Below, piece by piece: positions 1 to 7,318 of a DNA stretch of 11,980 nt (its first letter is position 1; each line of letters begins with the position of its first letter). Location of the stretch: positions 1-11,980 of the forward strand of contig JAZSRY010000042.1 in NCBI GenBank assembly GCA_045538735.1. The letters are read 5' to 3'. Source of the DNA: SIG459 sp045538735 (GTDB taxonomy: Bacteria > Bacillota > Clostridia > Oscillospirales > Oscillospiraceae). Position numbers and translations under genes: made by a program. The notes beneath the pieces are model-generated. The model saw only the letters and a list, made by a program, of their open reading frames with translations. It was not told where the DNA came from and did no database searches.

Positions 1-2664
1 GAGGACGGCACTCTGGATCTGCAGGGTGTCCGCCTGAATGCGGCAAGCAGTATTCAGAATGCTCCTGTCTTCCGTGTACTGGCTGATGTCATCGTCACTA
101 ACGGTATCGTTGACGGCCGTGGCCCCGTTGCCGGTGAAGGCGGTATTAACGCCTACGCATTCATCGTTGGTAACAGCGAGACCGCTGGTACTCTGACTAT
201 CGCCGATGGTACTTATCGCGGCGTTACTTCCGCAATCTCCATTACCAACGGTACTGTAAACATCTCCGGCGGTGTCTTCCAGACCGGCCATGATAATGAG
301 GGTACCGACTACGGCACCACCTATCTGCTGAACTGTGTTGACTCTGCTTACGCAGCAGGCATCGCCAAGTTCAACATCACCGGCGGTCGGTTCAACGGCT
401 TCAACCCCGAGAACAACGCAGCCGAGGGTGCAGGTACCAACTTCCTGTCCGGTAACTACAAGGCCAGCGATTACAATGGCGATGATAAGTGGACTGTCGC
501 AGAGGCCAATGTGGTTATGGATGGTGACAAGTACTTCGCCACCATTAAGGACGCTCTGGCTATTCTGAAGAGCGCAGATACCACTGTTCACAAAGTCAAG
601 GTCCTGAATGATCTCGAAATCGATGTGAACTACAGCACCTACAACTATCCCATCCTGGTCAACGGCTTTGCCATTGAGCTGGATCTGAACGGCAAGACCA
701 TCACCGCTGACTGGTCCAAGTACACCGGTACCCGTGTGGACAACGCCCTGATCGGTGTCTGCAACGGTGGTAAGCTGGATGTCGTTGACTCCGTCGGCGG
801 CGGTAAGATCGTCAATAACGATAGCAAGGCCAACGTTGAAAACCGAATCTTCTGGATTATGACCAGCACCAAGGATAAGTCCATTGTGGTCAATATCAAA
901 GATGGTACTTTCATCCAGAACGATGAGAACACCGCGCTGCTGTACGTCCAGGGCAACAAGCCTTCCGATAATCTGGCTCCCATCTACGTGAACATCACTG
1001 GCGGCCACTTCGAGAGCGTCGATGATGACTTCTTCAATGCCTACGATGGCTACCAGCATGAATCTTACATCACCGGTGGTACCTTTAACCATAACCCCAC
1101 CGATTGGGAAATTAAGATCCATCCCGACTATAAGGTTTCTGAGAATGATGATGGTACCTGGGGTGTTGTTCCCAAGACCTACGTTGCTGAAGTAAATGAC
1201 AAGAAGTATGAGACCCTTCAGGAAGCTGTTGACGCTTGCGTAGCAGGTGATAACACCATCACTCTGCTTGCAGACATCGATAAGGATGTAACCATCAAGC
1301 AGAGCGAGGGCGTAAATATCACCATTGATGGCGCTGGCAAGGTCTACTCTGGCACCATCATCATCCACGGCGATGCCCGTTATACTGGTGAGGAGACTCT
1401 GACCATCCAGAACGTGAAGTTCGAAACCAGCGAGGCTGGCCACTACTTCATAGATTCCAACTCTACCGGTAGCGTTGAGCGTTATGCACACAATGTTACC
1501 GTTAAGGATTCCACTTTCACCGCTGTTGAAGGCTCTGCAGCCGTCAACTCCGCAGCTGCAATGCGCATCCGTCAGGGCTTTGACATCGCAATTGAGGATG
1601 TCACCGTCACCGGAATGCACTCTCTGCTGCAGGGCTATGGCATCGCAGGTGTCAAGATCAGCGATGTGACTGTAAACGGCAAGAACGGTATATCCCTCGG
1701 CACCTCCACCGACGTTGAAATCACCGATGTCAACATCACCGCTTCCGGCTACGGCATCCGTGCCGACGGCACTGTGGAAACCGAGCTGAATGTGACCGGC
1801 TCTACCATCAATGCCGAACTGCCCATCGTGGTTCGCAATTTCAATAAAGTAGGTTATAAGGTAAGCCTGTCCGCTAACACCCTGACCGCCTCCAACACTG
1901 ATGGCTATCAGGTCATCTTCACCAAGGGCGACGACGGCACTTATGATGTTCCCGAAGCCAATGTCAATATTTCCGGCGCTGACGGCCTGAAGGTCTTCCC
2001 TGAATCCGTTGCAAGAATCGGCAGTGTACATTACATAACTCTTTCCGGTGCTATGAACGCCGCCAAGGAAGACGAGACCGTTGTTCTTCTGAAGGATGTT
2101 GCCGGCGAGGCAATGACCTTCGTTTACGCAGGTGTCACTCTCGACCTGAACGGCCACAAGCTGGATACCGCTTATATGGCTTGCTTCGGTGATCTGGTTG
2201 ATAACAGCACTGAAAACAGCGGTCTGCTTACTGTTCCCGCAGGACGCTTTATGATCCGCGACGCCAACGCTCAGCTGCCTGTAAAGGCCGACGGTGGCTA
2301 TAAGTTCTTCAAAGTAATTAAGTTCAATGAGCAGGCAAAAACCACAGACGGTACTATCAAGTATGACTTCCAGGCTAAGTTTGAGGAAGCAGCGCACGAG
2401 TATCTGATTAATGGCAAGGCTGCAACCGGAGTCAGCATTATGGTTCGCGTTTCCTGGACTACTGAAAGCGGCGATGAAGGACATCAGGACTTTGTATACT
2501 CTGATGAAATGGTAAAATCCTTCATTGAAAGCTATGAAGTCGAAAAGGAAGATAGCTACAAGAAGATGTTTACTCTTACTATGAAGAGTGTGGCAAGTTT
2601 TGAAAATCTGAGCTACAATGCATATGTTGTATCCGATACAGGTGTTGAATTTGCAGCTCCCTGA
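1..2664 (+). CDS. Large secreted beta-helix surface protein, 5' end outside window
   Basis: The frame is open from the first base to TGA at 2662-2664, giving 887 residues with the N-terminus missing; the ATG at 511 is only an internal Met. The protein is rich in Asn, Gly, Thr and Asp, with many rungs of the NITGGxF / TVKDSTF kind, which is typical of right-handed parallel beta-helix (pectate-lyase-like) folds. Three copies of a recurring module (short strand, Y-x-T-hxxA, then a VxLLxD strand) lie near residues 168-200, 394-425 and 671-705; copies 1 and 3 continue into LDLNGK/LDLNGH. Each is preceded by a DDGTW/DDGTY-like turn. The last ~120 residues look like an all-beta domain. No LPxTG or SLH motif is seen, so the attachment mode is unknown. 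Codons are strongly biased to acc, aac, atc and gtc, suggesting high expression. It is probably an exported adhesin-like or cell-surface protein. Family fold is fairly sure; ligand and role are not known. Confidence 0.85.
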   Translation, partial: EDGTLDLQGVRLNAASSIQNAPVFRVLADVIVTNGIVDGRGPVAGEGGINAYAFIVGNSETAGTLTIADGTYRGVTSAISITNGTVNISGGVFQTGHDNEGTDYGTTYLLNCVDSAYAAGIAKFNITGGRFNGFNPENNAAEGAGTNFLSGNYKASDYNGDDKWTVAEANVVMDGDKYFATIKDALAILKSADTTVHKVKVLNDLEIDVNYSTYNYPILVNGFAIELDLNGKTITADWSKYTGTRVDNALIGVCNGGKLDVVDSVGGGKIVNNDSKANVENRIFWIMTSTKDKSIVVNIKDGTFIQNDENTALLYVQGNKPSDNLAPIYVNITGGHFESVDDDFFNAYDGYQHESYITGGTFNHNPTDWEIKIHPDYKVSENDDGTWGVVPKTYVAEVNDKKYETLQEAVDACVAGDNTITLLADIDKDVTIKQSEGVNITIDGAGKVYSGTIIIHGDARYTGEETLTIQNVKFETSEAGHYFIDSNSTGSVERYAHNVTVKDSTFTAVEGSAAVNSAAAMRIRQGFDIAIEDVTVTGMHSLLQGYGIAGVKISDVTVNGKNGISLGTSTDVEITDVNITASGYGIRADGTVETELNVTGSTINAELPIVVRNFNKVGYKVSLSANTLTASNTDGYQVIFTKGDDGTYDVPEANVNISGADGLKVFPESVARIGSVHYITLSGAMNAAKEDETVVLLKDVAGEAMTFVYAGVTLDLNGHKLDTAYMACFGDLVDNSTENSGLLTVPAGRFMIRDANAQLPVKADGGYKFFKVIKFNEQAKTTDGTIKYDFQAKFEEAAHEYLINGKAATGVSIMVRVSWTTESGDEGHQDFVYSDEMVKSFIESYEVEKEDSYKKMFTLTMKSVASFENLSYNAYVVSDTGVEFAAP

Positions 2665-2687
2665 CAACGAAAGGAGAAGTTAAAACG

Positions 2688-2807
2688 ATGAAAGAATATC
2701 AGAAACCTGAGATCGAAATTGTGTCTCTGATTTCCATGGAAGCCGTTTCTTCTGATGACTACATCGACGGTGATCTTGGACTTAGTGATGCTCCGAGCGA
2801 CTGGTAA
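2688..2807 (+). CDS. 39-residue acidic peptide, candidate RiPP-like precursor
   Basis: A short frame starts at ATG 2688, preceded by AAGGAG (2671-2676), and ends at TAA 2805-2807. The product begins MKEYQKPEIEIVSLI and ends DGDLGLSDAPSDW. It has about ten acidic residues, only two Lys, six Ser, no Cys and no Thr. The N-terminal half (KPEIEIVSL) resembles the leader of small precursor peptides that a PqqD-type domain would bind as a beta strand; the tail would be the core. It sits 23 bases after the beta-helix gene and 20 bases before an HPr-kinase-like gene that is followed by a PqqD-like gene, the setting expected for a modified peptide. Lack of Cys rules out lanthionine or sactionine chemistry on this peptide; Ser33, Ser37, the Asp residues or Trp39 are possible targets. 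It could instead be a small structural or regulatory protein. Confidence 0.7.
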   Translation: MKEYQKPEIEIVSLISMEAVSSDDYIDGDLGLSDAPSDW

Positions 2808-2827
2808 ATAATAAGGTTAATTACACA

Positions 2828-3535
2828 ATGCTCTGTAAGATCGCTGATTTGATCGCAGAGGTACCTGCAGCGGGGGGCTTAGCCCCCCGCTGTAAGGATT
2901 ATCTCTGGTGCGAGAAGGTTCAGCCGGATATCGTCATCCGGGAGGAAGCCTATCGCAAAGACCGTTATCCCGAAAAACTTGGGGAGGACGGTATTGCTTA
3001 TATGGAGTCTGCCGCGCAGTTCTACCGGGAACTGGTGAATTTCGGCGGATTTTATCTCCATTGCTCTGCCGTCGTGGTGGATGGAAAAGCTTATCTGCTT
3101 TCCGGCCATCCCGGTGCGGGAAAGTCCACTCATGCCCGTCTCTATCAGCAGATGTTTCCGGATGCTGCTGTCATCAATGATGATAAGCCCGCCCTGCGTC
3201 TCATAGATGGGGTATGGTATGCCTACGGCACGCCGTGGTGCGGCAAGGACGGCATCAACACAAACGCAAAGGCTCCCGTGGCCGGCGTATGCTTTATGAA
3301 AAAAGCTTCGGAGAATAATATCCGAAGGCTAAGTCTCAGGGATGCTCTTGAGCGCGTTTTGTCCCAGACCATCCGTAAATTCCCGGATGTGCAGGAGCTT
3401 GACAAAATGCTTGCTCTTATGGAGGATTTCCTCCGGACGATCCCAGTTTATGAACTTGAAAATGTTCCGGAGCTGTCCGCAGCCCGGTTAAGCTATGAAA
3501 CTATGCGCCGCGGCGCAGAGGAGGCCGGATTATGA
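2828..3535 (+). CDS. HPr kinase-like P-loop protein (peptide kinase candidate)
   Basis: The 235-residue protein has a classical HPr kinase/phosphorylase-like core: His78 in LHCSAVVVDG, Walker A G93-HPGAGKST-101, and an acidic pair Asp118-Asp119 in INDDKPALRL, followed by the YGTPWCGKDGINTN segment seen in small stand-alone HPrK homologues. It lacks the N-terminal regulatory domain of true HPrK. Known relatives in lasso peptide clusters (ThcoK and PadeK type) phosphorylate a Ser near the end of the precursor peptide. Here the gene follows a 39-residue Ser-containing peptide and overlaps a PqqD-like gene by four bases, so a peptide kinase role is the natural inference, not shown. The start ATG 2828 has only a weak AAGG (2812-2815) upstream. 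A perfect GC-rich palindrome is built into codons 14-22 (PAAGGLAPR). Confidence 0.85.
   Translation: MLCKIADLIAEVPAAGGLAPRCKDYLWCEKVQPDIVIREEAYRKDRYPEKLGEDGIAYMESAAQFYRELVNFGGFYLHCSAVVVDGKAYLLSGHPGAGKSTHARLYQQMFPDAAVINDDKPALRLIDGVWYAYGTPWCGKDGINTNAKAPVAGVCFMKKASENNIRRLSLRDALERVLSQTIRKFPDVQELDKMLALMEDFLRTIPVYELENVPELSAARLSYETMRRGAEEAGL
2868..2892. repeat. Perfect 11-bp GC-rich hairpin inside the kinase gene
   Basis: The arms CAGCGGGGGGC (2868-2878) and GCCCCCCGCTG (2882-2892) pair perfectly around a TTA loop, 40 bases after the start codon of the kinase gene. The arms encode the PAAGGLAPR segment in frame. There is no T run after it, so it is not a standard terminator. It could slow ribosomes or polymerase and lower kinase expression relative to the peptide; it could also be a codon coincidence in a conserved Gly-Gly-Leu-Ala-Pro-Arg stretch. 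Confidence 0.75.
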
Positions 3536-3795
3536 AATTGAAGAAGGATTTTGTTCTGCGTCAGGTGGCGGACACATGGGTTGTTCTGCCTTTGGCGGAG
3601 CAGACCGTCAACTTCACCGGTATGATTACCCTGAATGAATCCGGCGCAATGCTTTGGCAGAAGCTGGAGCAGGGAAAAGACCGAGAAGGTCTTATTGCTG
3701 TTCTCACCGCTGAATATGATGTAAGCGAGGAAGTGGCTTCCGCCGATGTTGATGCTTTTTTGAACAAGCTTAATTCTGTGGGCTGTTTCGAATAA
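3532..3795 (+). CDS. PqqD-like peptide recognition (RRE) protein
   Basis: The 87-residue protein matches the PqqD / RiPP recognition element pattern: an N-terminal beta stretch (FVLRQVADTWVVLPL), then FTGMITLNESGAMLW, a helix pair with KLEQGKDREGLIAVL and TAEYDVSEEVASADVDAFL, ending NKLNSVGCFE. Members bind the leader of a precursor peptide and present it to a modifying enzyme. The ATG at 3532 overlaps the kinase stop codon as ATGA and has GAGGAGG at 3518-3524 with a 7-base spacer, so it is translationally coupled to the kinase. Its likely partner is the 39-residue peptide two genes upstream, with the kinase (or an enzyme outside the window) as the client. No radical SAM enzyme, the usual PqqD partner, lies within the window. 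Confidence 0.85.
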   Translation: MKLKKDFVLRQVADTWVVLPLAEQTVNFTGMITLNESGAMLWQKLEQGKDREGLIAVLTAEYDVSEEVASADVDAFLNKLNSVGCFE

Positions 3796-4066
3796 GCACG
3801 CATAAATGCGGGCGAGAGCGTGAATCGTCCCTGCGGGTATATTTGCGGGTCGGCCGGGTGTCCGACCCCTACGAATATGGGTTTTACACTACCGCCTAAA
3901 CCGTAGGGCGCGATGACCTCAGCGCGCCGATCATATCCCTCCGTCAAAACCTTCGGTTTTGCCACCTCCTTTTAGGCAAGGGAGGCTGTGAGTTGGGCGA
4001 GAGCGTAATTCGCTCCTGCTAATATTCGCTCAAATTCTTTGACTTTCTTATATAAGAGGTTAATTT
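3796..4066. repeat. Gene-free gap filled with mosaic palindromic repeat sequence
   Basis: This 271-base gap has no credible reading frame but several inverted repeats: GGGTCGG/CCGACCC (3847-3853 with 3862-3868), GGCGCG/CGCGCC (3907-3912 with 3923-3928), and AAAACC-TTC-GGTTTT (3946-3960), followed by CCTCC/GGAGG around 3965-3985. A 24-base block starting GGCGAGAGCG occurs at 3811-3834 and again at 3996-4019 with 20 of 24 bases equal, flanking the hairpins. The style (GGTCGG...CCGACCCCTACG, CCTCCGTCAAAACC) resembles intergenic dispersed repeats I associate with gut Oscillospiraceae; that is recall, not a search. The last ~45 bases carry AAGAGG (4054-4059), the ribosome site of the next gene. 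No clear terminator or promoter is seen. Confidence 0.6.
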
Positions 4067-4588
4067 ATGACTTATAAAAGAGTAATGTCTGTTCTTGCAA
4101 TGATTCTGGCTATTTTGGTTTTAATTGCCGTTATCCATGTTGCAAGACTTCTGGATAACAGAGGCTTTGATAATAAAAATGAGGGCGGGGGAGAAGTGCC
4201 TTCTTCTTCACAGACCGAACCCGAGGAACCCACTTCCGGTGCGGATGTTTTGCCCGTTCCCGATGAGAATGAGGCTCCGGATACCACTCCCTCCGTATCT
4301 GAGGGCGTTGAGGAATCCGAAGCTCCCCAGATTTCACAGCCGGTGGAAAGTCCGGAGCAAACTGACCCAAAGCCAATTACCACAGTTACTCCGAACATCC
4401 CTGTTACAACTACCCCCAAACCTGCGACTAGCCCTAACCCTACGCCTAAACCTACTCCCACTCCTACTCAGACTCCCACCCAGACTACAACGCCTACTGC
4501 AAGCCCTAGTCCTTCAAACAATCCCTCCGGCGGTGATTTGGACAAAATCGAGGGTGATATGGGTGTTGAGGACAGTATTTTCGGATGA
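4067..4588 (+). CDS. Single-pass membrane protein with Pro/Thr stalk and GVEDSIFG tail
   Basis: The 173-residue protein has a short basic N-terminus (MTYKR), one hydrophobic segment at about residues 7-27, and then a low-complexity stalk rich in Pro, Thr, Ser and Glu, including TPKPTPTPTQTPTQ-type repeats. By the positive-inside rule the stalk and C-terminus lie outside the membrane. It ends DLDKIEGDMGVEDSIFG, which repeats the GD-[LM]-G-[LV]-x-D motif at the end of the 39-residue peptide upstream, and shares GVEDSIF with the next gene product (GIEDSIF). The start ATG 4067 has AAGAGG seven bases upstream. It belongs to no family I recognise. It may be a surface-displayed substrate or scaffold of the modification system; the stalk looks like a cell-wall spacer. 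Confidence 0.8.
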   Translation: MTYKRVMSVLAMILAILVLIAVIHVARLLDNRGFDNKNEGGGEVPSSSQTEPEEPTSGADVLPVPDENEAPDTTPSVSEGVEESEAPQISQPVESPEQTDPKPITTVTPNIPVTTTPKPATSPNPTPKPTPTPTQTPTQTTTPTASPSPSNNPSGGDLDKIEGDMGVEDSIFG

Positions 4589-4621
4589 TAGAAACCCATT
4601 GAATTATTTAGAGGTTCAAAC

Positions 4622-5185
4622 ATGAAAAAGAAAATTACTATTATTGTCATTGTTCTCGCCGTGGTGCTTGCACTGTTGCTCGTAGTGGCAAGAGTGCTGA
4701 GCAATCCGGATGTTGAGCCTGAGCAGCCGGAGGAAACTCCTCCCGCTGTTGACGTGACTCCCAGTCCGGAGCCTGTGGAGGTTACCCCCACTCCGGAGCC
4801 CGACATTCCCGGCATTGAGGACAGCATTTTCGACGATGAAAACATGAGCGATAATGAGCCTGATGAGGAAGAGCCTGAGGAGACTCCCGAGCCTTCCGAG
4901 TCTGCTGAGCCTGAGGTGACCCCCTCCGAGAAACCCACCAAGCCCAGCGAAAAGCCCACTCAGCCTTCTGAAAAGCCCACTGCACCTCCTGCGGGAATGA
5001 GCTATGAGGCATATCAGGCAATGAGCGGCGCCGATCAGCAGGCATACATGATGAGCTTTGGTGATATTGATGCATTCTTTGCTTGGTACAATGCCGCCAA
5101 AGCCAAGTACGAGGCGGAGAATCCACCCATCGATGTAGGCGACGGCTCTATAGATCTTGATGAAATTTTGGGCGGCAATGGCTGA
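4622..5185 (+). CDS. Single-pass membrane protein with acidic stalk and small helical C-terminal domain
   Basis: The 187-residue protein starts MKKK, has a transmembrane segment at about residues 5-24, then an acidic Pro/Glu stalk. GIEDSIF lies at residues 64-70, matching the tail of the preceding gene product. Three PSEKPT-like repeats lie at about residues 101-120. Residues ~126-167 (YEAYQAMSGADQQAYMMSF, then FFAWYNAAKAKYE) form a predicted helical unit, a pattern I recall from the ends of other gut Clostridia proteins but cannot name. The C-terminus is Asp/Gly-rich (DGSIDLDEILGGNG). AGAGG (4610-4614) sits seven bases before ATG 4622, and the gene lies 33 bases after its neighbour, so the two are probably a duplicated or functionally paired unit. 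N-in/C-out topology is inferred. No enzyme motif is seen. Confidence 0.8.
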   Translation: MKKKITIIVIVLAVVLALLLVVARVLSNPDVEPEQPEETPPAVDVTPSPEPVEVTPTPEPDIPGIEDSIFDDENMSDNEPDEEEPEETPEPSESAEPEVTPSEKPTKPSEKPTQPSEKPTAPPAGMSYEAYQAMSGADQQAYMMSFGDIDAFFAWYNAAKAKYEAENPPIDVGDGSIDLDEILGGNG

Positions 5186-5651
5186 TAACATGCCTCGGAG
5201 AGTAGAAGAATTCTCCATGCAGGAGGACCTGATGCCCCTCTTTATGGAGCGACTGGCAGCCGGACAGACTGTGCGCTTTTCCCCCAAGGGAGTCAGCATG
5301 CTGCCAATGCTGCGCCAGAATGTGGATAGTGTCATTATTGCGCCCATCAGCGGCAGACTTAAAAAATATGATCTGCCCCTGTATCGACGTGATGACGGCA
5401 AGTATATTCTCCACCGCATCATAGATGCGGGTGAGACATACACCTGCATGGGAGATAATCAATTTGTGGCTGAAGCGGGACTGCGGCCTGATCAGATGAT
5501 TGCCGTAGTTACCGAGTTCTACCGCGGTGAAAAGCGCCATACTGTGAACGAGGCCGCTTATCGCCTGTATTGCCGATTCTGGCACCATTCAAGAGCTCTT
5601 CGGCGTTTCTGGCGCCGCGGAAAATCATGGCTGCGGAGACATTTGAAATGA
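5178..5651 (+). CDS. S24/S26 family peptidase, Ser-His type, without membrane anchor
   Basis: The protein carries the signal peptidase/LexA-like core: FSPKGVSMLPML with nucleophile Ser40 (SMxP motif), and RRDDGKYILHRIID, where His79 takes the place of the usual Lys, as in ER-type (SipW/Sec11) enzymes. CMGDN follows, the usual GDN box. Unlike signal peptidase I there is no N-terminal membrane segment; the C-terminus is very basic (RRFWRRGKSWLRRHLK) and may touch membrane or nucleic acid. It overlaps the upstream gene by eight bases and the ABC exporter by ATGA. The start is uncertain: in-frame starts exist at 5160, 5178, 5190 and 5232; the last has a perfect AGGAGG (5221-5226), but homologues as I recall them carry some residues before the LMPLF helix, so 5178 is preferred. 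It likely matures the exported peptide or protein; substrate unproven. Confidence 0.82.
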   Translation: MADNMPRRVEEFSMQEDLMPLFMERLAAGQTVRFSPKGVSMLPMLRQNVDSVIIAPISGRLKKYDLPLYRRDDGKYILHRIIDAGETYTCMGDNQFVAEAGLRPDQMIAVVTEFYRGEKRHTVNEAAYRLYCRFWHHSRALRRFWRRGKSWLRRHLK

Positions 5652-7318
5652 TGAAAAAAACAGCTCTTATATGGCTGACAAAGCGTATTCGCCGGAGAAT
5701 TCCGGCGATATTGCTAATGTGCCTTGCACACATTGGTCAAGCGGTTTTCGGCGTTCTTTTCGCTTTGGGCAGCCGCAATGTAATTGATTGCGCAGTAAGC
5801 GGTCTGCGCGAGGAATTCAGCCGCGCCTGCGTTGTTCAGGCGGCTATAATCGTTGCGTTGCTTCTCTGCCTTGCCATCTATCGTCATCTTCATGACAGGC
5901 TGCAGGCGGAGCTTGACCGGGATTGGAAGAAAAATATCCTCCACGGACTTCTCCACGGAGATTATTCGGAGGTTTCCGCCTACCATAGCGCGGAGCTTCT
6001 TAACCGCCTCAACAACGATGTCCGCATTGTGGACGAGGGAATACTGGGCGTTCTTCCCGGTCTCTCGGCCATGCTTGTCCGTGTTGTGGCCGCAGTTGCG
6101 GTTCTTGCAGCTCTTGATGGAAGATTCACTCTTGTTATTGTTGCCCTTGGCCTTGCCGCGATTCTGGTCACAGGACTGCTTCGCAGGAAAATCAAGGAAC
6201 TCCATAAGCGTGTGGCAGAGCATAACGGAAAGGTTTCTGCGCTGCTGCAGGAGGCTATGGAAAAGCTTCTGATGGTGCAGGCAATGGATGCTTCCGCAGA
6301 GCTTGAGCAGCGCAGCGACAAGCTTCTTGACCAGCGTTATGAGGCGGAGAGGAAAAGGAAAAACCTTTCTCTCGGGGCCAACATGGGAGTAAGCATTTTG
6401 TCCTATGGTTTGGGATTTCTGGCTCTGGCATGGTGCGCCTTCCGTCTTTTGCTGGGGCAGATGACATTTGGTTCCCTTACCGCAATCACACAGCTGGTGG
6501 CTCAGCTTCAGTCTCCCTTTGTGGGCCTTTCCGGCATTATTCCAAAATATATTGCCATGCTTGCCTCGGCCGAACGCCTCATGGAGCTTGAGGAGATTCA
6601 GGACGAGCCGGAGCCGATTAGTGTGGATGTCCATGAACTCTATAACGGTGTGGACAGCATATGTGCCGATGGACTTTGTTTCTCCTATGATCGGGACAGC
6701 ATTCTTGAGAATGCATCCTTCAAACTGCCAAAGGGCAGCTTTACTGTAATTGCCGGTCATTCCGGTATAGGAAAAAGCACTTTGCTGAAGCTTATGCTTG
6801 GGATTTTTAAGCCGGATAGCGGTAAAATGTATCTGAATAGCGATGAATGTACTGAAATTGACCGCAGCACCAGACGGCTTTTCGCCTACGTGCCCCAGGG
6901 CAATCTGCTGCTCAGCGGCAGCCTCCGCGAAAACTTAACCATTGTGCGCCCAGATGCCGATGCAAAGGCTTTGGAGGAGGCTATATACGCCAGCGCAATG
7001 GATGAATTCCTGCCACAACTACCTGAGGGCTTGGATACGGTTCTTGGAGAAAACGGCGCAGGACTTTCCGAGGGACAGGCTCAGCGCCTTGCCATTGCAA
7101 GAGCCGTACTGGGCGGTGCTCCGGTGCTGCTCTTGGATGAATGTACCTCCGCTTTGGATGAAGCTACAGAAAAAACTGTTTTACAGCGGCTTCGCGCCCT
7201 TCCTGACAGGACTATCATTGCGGTGACTCACCGCAGCGCTGCAATGGAGCTTTGCGACCTGCTGCTGGAACTCTCCGACGGCAAAATCCATATTAACGAA
7301 GCAAGACACAAATCATAA
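5648..7318 (+). CDS. ABC exporter with fused membrane and ATPase domains
   Basis: A 556-residue half-transporter. The N-terminal ~320 residues hold hydrophobic segments of a type I exporter membrane domain; the C-terminal part is a complete ATPase: Walker A GHSGIGKST (370-378), Q-loop YVPQG, signature LSEGQ (473-477, a variant of LSGGQ), Walker B with Asp497-Glu498 followed by CTSALDE, and His528 in AVTHR. There is no C39 peptidase domain, so leader removal would need another enzyme, such as the S24/S26 peptidase next door. ATG 5648 overlaps the upstream TGA as ATGA and has GGAGA eight bases ahead; the longer frame from TTG 5570 is less likely. It probably acts as a homodimer exporting the peptide or a related product of this locus. 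The substrate is inferred from gene order only. Confidence 0.93.
   Translation: MMKKTALIWLTKRIRRRIPAILLMCLAHIGQAVFGVLFALGSRNVIDCAVSGLREEFSRACVVQAAIIVALLLCLAIYRHLHDRLQAELDRDWKKNILHGLLHGDYSEVSAYHSAELLNRLNNDVRIVDEGILGVLPGLSAMLVRVVAAVAVLAALDGRFTLVIVALGLAAILVTGLLRRKIKELHKRVAEHNGKVSALLQEAMEKLLMVQAMDASAELEQRSDKLLDQRYEAERKRKNLSLGANMGVSILSYGLGFLALAWCAFRLLLGQMTFGSLTAITQLVAQLQSPFVGLSGIIPKYIAMLASAERLMELEEIQDEPEPISVDVHELYNGVDSICADGLCFSYDRDSILENASFKLPKGSFTVIAGHSGIGKSTLLKLMLGIFKPDSGKMYLNSDECTEIDRSTRRLFAYVPQGNLLLSGSLRENLTIVRPDADAKALEEAIYASAMDEFLPQLPEGLDTVLGENGAGLSEGQAQRLAIARAVLGGAPVLLLDECTSALDEATEKTVLQRLRALPDRTIIAVTHRSAAMELCDLLLELSDGKIHINEARHKS

Noticed and set aside
4039..4056. Promoter TTGACT ... TATAAG before the first stalk protein
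   Set aside because: The spacer is only six bases, far from the needed ~17.
4072..4959. Long - strand frames opposite the stalk proteins
   Set aside because: They are rich in Gly/Val/Ser as antisense images of Pro/Thr repeats and have no ribosome site or family resemblance.
5157..5651. TTG 5157 or AGGAGG-preceded ATG 5232 as start of the S24/S26 peptidase
   Set aside because: TTG adds an unneeded residue before an ATG; ATG 5232 has the better ribosome site but cuts residues before the LMPLF helix. Kept as an alternative only.
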